A stretch of DNA of 64,000 bases, taken from contig BDSI01000003.1 of the NCBI GenBank assembly GCA_003117195.1, forward strand, positions 1 to 64,000, written 5' to 3'. The DNA comes from Eudorina sp. 2006-703-Eu-15. Lineage: Eukaryota; Chlorophyta; Chlorophyceae; Chlamydomonadales; Volvocaceae. Under the pieces are notes generated by a model that saw nothing but the letters and a program-made list of their open reading frames with translations, did not search any database and was not told the origin of the DNA. This document shows, in pieces, positions 61,340 through 64,000 of the stretch (position 1 is its first letter; each line of letters starts with the position of its first letter). Position numbers and translations under genes: made by a program.

Positions 61340-62799
61340 AAGTTACCCCAATTGATAAATCCGATCTTTACACAAAAAAAATCGATACGCGGAGCCTGAT
61401 AACAGATAGTTGGCGAGACCTCTTTCTTTGACGGGTGCGGTTGACAGTTTTACCGTTACGACGTATGGCTGCCAACTCTTTCGCAGCCCTTCCATCGGCT
61501 AACCAAGGCCCCCCCACTGATCGGCTCGAAATCTGCCCGGCCCCGAAACGTGCAAAGCCCCCATTTACAAGTTGGACCAGTGGCCCAGGCTATCAGCCCT
61601 GCTCAGCCACTTGCGAATGAGACCCAAACCAACGCCGCTACAATCCCTCAGGCGGACGCATGCAGACGATGTGTGGCTCCTGACGGATGAATGCTGGGAT
61701 GGATTGCCGGAAGGTGAACTGCCTTCCGCAGTGGACACCCGTACCGACTTAGCCCGCTGGTTCGATGAACAGCACGGCTGTCTTACTACAACAAAATTTG
61801 CAAAGAGGATGTCACTTTGTATAGTGCCAGCCGCAATTTCTGTTCAGGAGTTCCAGTGACGAGCCATTGGTTCGCTGGAGCTTGCACCGAGCTACACACA
61901 ATCTGATGTTGGTTCAGCCACAATGCATCACGTTTCATAGCAAGCATATCATATTTCGCAACTGCCGCCCAGGGAACCAAGCTTCACCCATACGCCTGGT
62001 CTGATATTCTGCCAGTGTGTCCCATTGACGCGCGTCAGTCTTGAAGGTGGATGAGGATTTGCTACTTATCCAGTCCCAGCAAGTATTGCACGTCGAGCTC
62101 GCGACTTCCACCTTGCGAACCATTGGTTCGTTCGGAAAGGTGTCCCCATCATTCGTCGCCTCACGCACTTTCCTGGCCAACATCCTCATTTGAATAGCAG
62201 TGTTATTTCAAATGAGCTTCAAGCGCGACCAGCAACGGTGCTTGCAAAGAAGCTCGATGGGCATTCTATGGGCATACTTATGCGAAGGCTGCCAGGACTA
62301 CGCGTATGGCGCTTGCCGCGCTAACAGTCAAGAAGTACAAAACCATCAATGTGGTCAGATTGGACCGAATGCCGGAATGTGTCTGAGTGTGTACGGACAC
62401 GGACACGGAGTGTGTACGGACACGCTGCGCGTGATAGCACGACCTGGCACGTAAAGCCAAACAAAGAGTTTGGGAAGGGTTTGCGGCGATATGCCGCCCC
62501 ATACCCCAACCACGCATTCGTGGTTTGCATCTGATGTGCTTGTTTCTGGTGGCTGCGAGCATGTTAGGGAGGTGTGCATACCGTGTCGTGTGGTTAGGGT
62601 TCAACTTCTGTGCTGGTGTTCGGAGGCCGTAACAGATGCTTTGGTGGCTTGGGCATCGATGGGAAGGTCGCGAAGGAAATTGGCCAGCCAACCGAACTGA
62701 AACAAACAACGAAACTGAACGCCTCGAATACTACAATTGCTGTACAAGCTTTCAACTATCCAAACTCGTGCTTCAGGAAACCGATAGCCGGCGACGTTT
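61340..62799. other. Stretch without a supported gene
   Basis: Short ORFs only. One minus-strand ORF (62189-61935) contains CNTCW but no family could be named. There is a short GTGTGTACGGACACG repeat at 62385-62420. Confidence 0.4.
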
Positions 62800-62890
62800 C
62801 TCCGATACTCGGCGGCAGGAATCATATACTCGGCGTGAGGAATCATATACTCGGTCGCAGGAATCCGATACTTGAAACCGCATAACCATT
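62800..62890. repeat. Degenerate 23-bp repeats, second cluster
   Basis: About four copies of ATACTCGGCG(T/G)(G/C)AGGAATCATAT-like sequence, matching the cluster at 61.25 kb. Confidence 0.9.
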
Positions 62891-63321
62891 ACTCGCTACG
62901 AGGTATCCGATACAACAACACAGGTATCCAGATACATAAATTTTATCTATTTAAATTTTTGGTATCGGGTATGCCGTGACACCGCACTTCCGGGAATCCG
63001 ACCCCCGTGGGTACCCGCAGCCTAGACCATCATCGCCGCCGGTCGTCCGCATTGCCACCTTCCTCAACAACATCAGCAGAAATGCGGCCCAGTCCACCCA
63101 TAACCTGCCTTGCACTCTCGGGCCCCTACGACCGCCGGCCCCAAAGCCGGGAGAGGTGCACCCACCTCGCACGCCAACCCCGGCTTCCCATGGCCTGATC
63201 CCCCGAGTGAAGGGTTGACAGGGCCTCCCCTCCCGGCCCGCTCAATCACCGCCGGTGTGAGGTGATACGCGTCGTGACTGCACGTCGGTGCGGCTGCCTA
63301 ACGCCCTAACCCCTTAACAAA

Positions 63322-63412
63322 AATTTCCCAAATCGCAGTGAAACCGCGCTATGAGCCCTTCTACCCACATTCCCTAATCGCATTGGCACCGCGCTATGAG
63401 CCCTTCTCCCAT
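63322..63412. repeat. ~45-50-bp tandem duplication
   Basis: ACCGCGCTATGAGCCCTTCT with preceding AATCGCA occurs twice in a row, at about 63343 and 63388. Confidence 0.85.
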
Positions 63413-63480
63413 CGGTTGAGTTCTCGGTTTCACTGATGCGCTCGGCCTGCCGCTAGCCCGACCCCGTGCTGCACCGCTAT

Positions 63481-63735
63481 CTAGCGCAATCCGCCGGCAG
63501 GCGCCCCGCCCTCCGGCACCCGTATGAAGTGACAGTGCTGCACACCTCGCCCCGCAGTGTCAAACAACATGCCGAGGAACTCCGTCTCCTGCAGCGCATG
63601 TCCCGACCGCAATCCTTGGCCGACCTCCAACCCAATCCGAGCTCGTGGCCCACCTCATCCACCACCTCAAAGCCCTCCATTACGTCCGCGGCGGTGGCGC
63701 TCAGCAACATGCCGATGTCGTCCACGTAGACCAAC
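63481..63735 (-). mobile_element. Reverse-transcriptase fragment (YVDD box), DIRS/Ty3-like, frameshifted
   Basis: The minus strand encodes LVYVDDIGMLLSATAADV, then VVDEVGHELGL. The YVDD catalytic box and the following helix are typical of the palm domain of retroelement reverse transcriptases. After a one-base frame change the downstream sequence reads ETEFLGMLFDTAGRGV, the FLGM..DT block that follows YxDD by ~40 residues in DIRS- and Ty3-type enzymes, ending at a stop near 63481. Directly upstream of YVDD the sequence is replaced by 28-bp minisatellite units, in frame. It cannot be an active enzyme as it stands. The DIRS/Ty3 assignment is inference from the spacing and the FLGM block. Confidence 0.72.
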
Positions 63736-63825
63736 TCCGACGCCAGCCCTCCAGCGGTCCAGCTCCGATGCCAGCCCTCCAGCGGTAAAGATCCAACTTC
63801 AGCCCTCCAGCGGTCAAGCTCCGAC
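63729..63825 (-). repeat. 28-bp minisatellite, third locus (~3-4 units)
   Basis: Units such as CCCTCCAGCGGTCCAGCTCC on the plus strand, fused without a gap to the YVDD-encoding sequence. One unit is variant (CAGCGGTAAAGATCCAACTT). Confidence 0.92.
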
Positions 63826-63951
63826 GTCAACTTGCAGCTGCAGCGGTTACTGGCCGTGTTGCCCCAACAGGCACTGGTGGCCGTATGGAATTCTTCCGCA
63901 GGTCCATCAGGATTGCTCCTAGGCCGTCTGCGCACTGCGGCTGACCGTCTT

Positions 63952-64000
63952 GCCTCGTGGGGCTGCACCTGAGGCTGTGCGTGGAGCGGCGCTGTGACAA
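63952..64000 (+). repeat. ~48-bp sequence shared with 58398-58446
   Basis: CCTCGTGGGGCTGCACCTGA onward, same orientation as at 58.4 kb, reaching the window edge. Confidence 0.85.

Overview
The window looks like nuclear DNA of a volvocine/Chlamydomonas-type green alga. The reasons are GC-rich, intron-rich genes whose splice sites can be read directly (GTGAG/GTGGG...CAG), long (TG)n and purine-rich microsatellites, TGTAA polyadenylation signals, a cell-wall hydroxyproline-rich glycoprotein, and plant/algal-type homologues. No bacterial operon structure is visible. All product calls come from reading motifs in translated exons; no database search was run.

Layout. 1-10.2 kb is repeat-rich: a 637-bp (TG)n tract, the 3' end of a broken LINE-type retrotransposon (minus strand), then a ~1.8-kb inverted duplication (1804-3604 against 6614-8380) around a 3-kb spacer that holds a second, smaller palindrome. 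10.2-14.05 kb carries an 8-exon TRM10-like tRNA m1G9/m1A9 methyltransferase gene (minus). It is divergent, across 283 bp, from an 8-exon Fringe-like/DUF604 glycosyltransferase gene (plus, 14.3-19.4 kb). 20.1-22.5 kb is a secreted Ser-Pro-rich cell-wall glycoprotein (3 exons). 25.0-30.4 kb is a huge 28-bp minisatellite (~190 units) that creates artefactual long ORFs. 31.1-57.8 kb is one gene, REV3, the catalytic subunit of translesion DNA polymerase zeta: 28 exons whose reading phases close exactly to 5,757 codons plus stop, including a single 10,662-bp exon. 57.8-64 kb is a graveyard: a gag-like zinc-knuckle remnant, more 28-bp minisatellite, a truncated and mutated fragment of the RNA polymerase I second-largest subunit, degenerate 23-bp repeats, and a reverse-transcriptase fragment with a YVDD box at the right edge.

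The intact genes do not form a pathway. TRM10 (tRNA modification), the glycosyltransferase and the cell-wall glycoprotein (secretory pathway/wall) and REV3 (DNA damage tolerance) are ordinary neighbours. What ties the window together is repeat biology. The same 28-bp unit appears at three loci next to retroelement or broken-gene sequence. Two short repeat families recur in introns of unrelated genes. The octamer GTACGGCA/TGCCGTAC is strongly over-represented in exons, introns and intergenic DNA alike.
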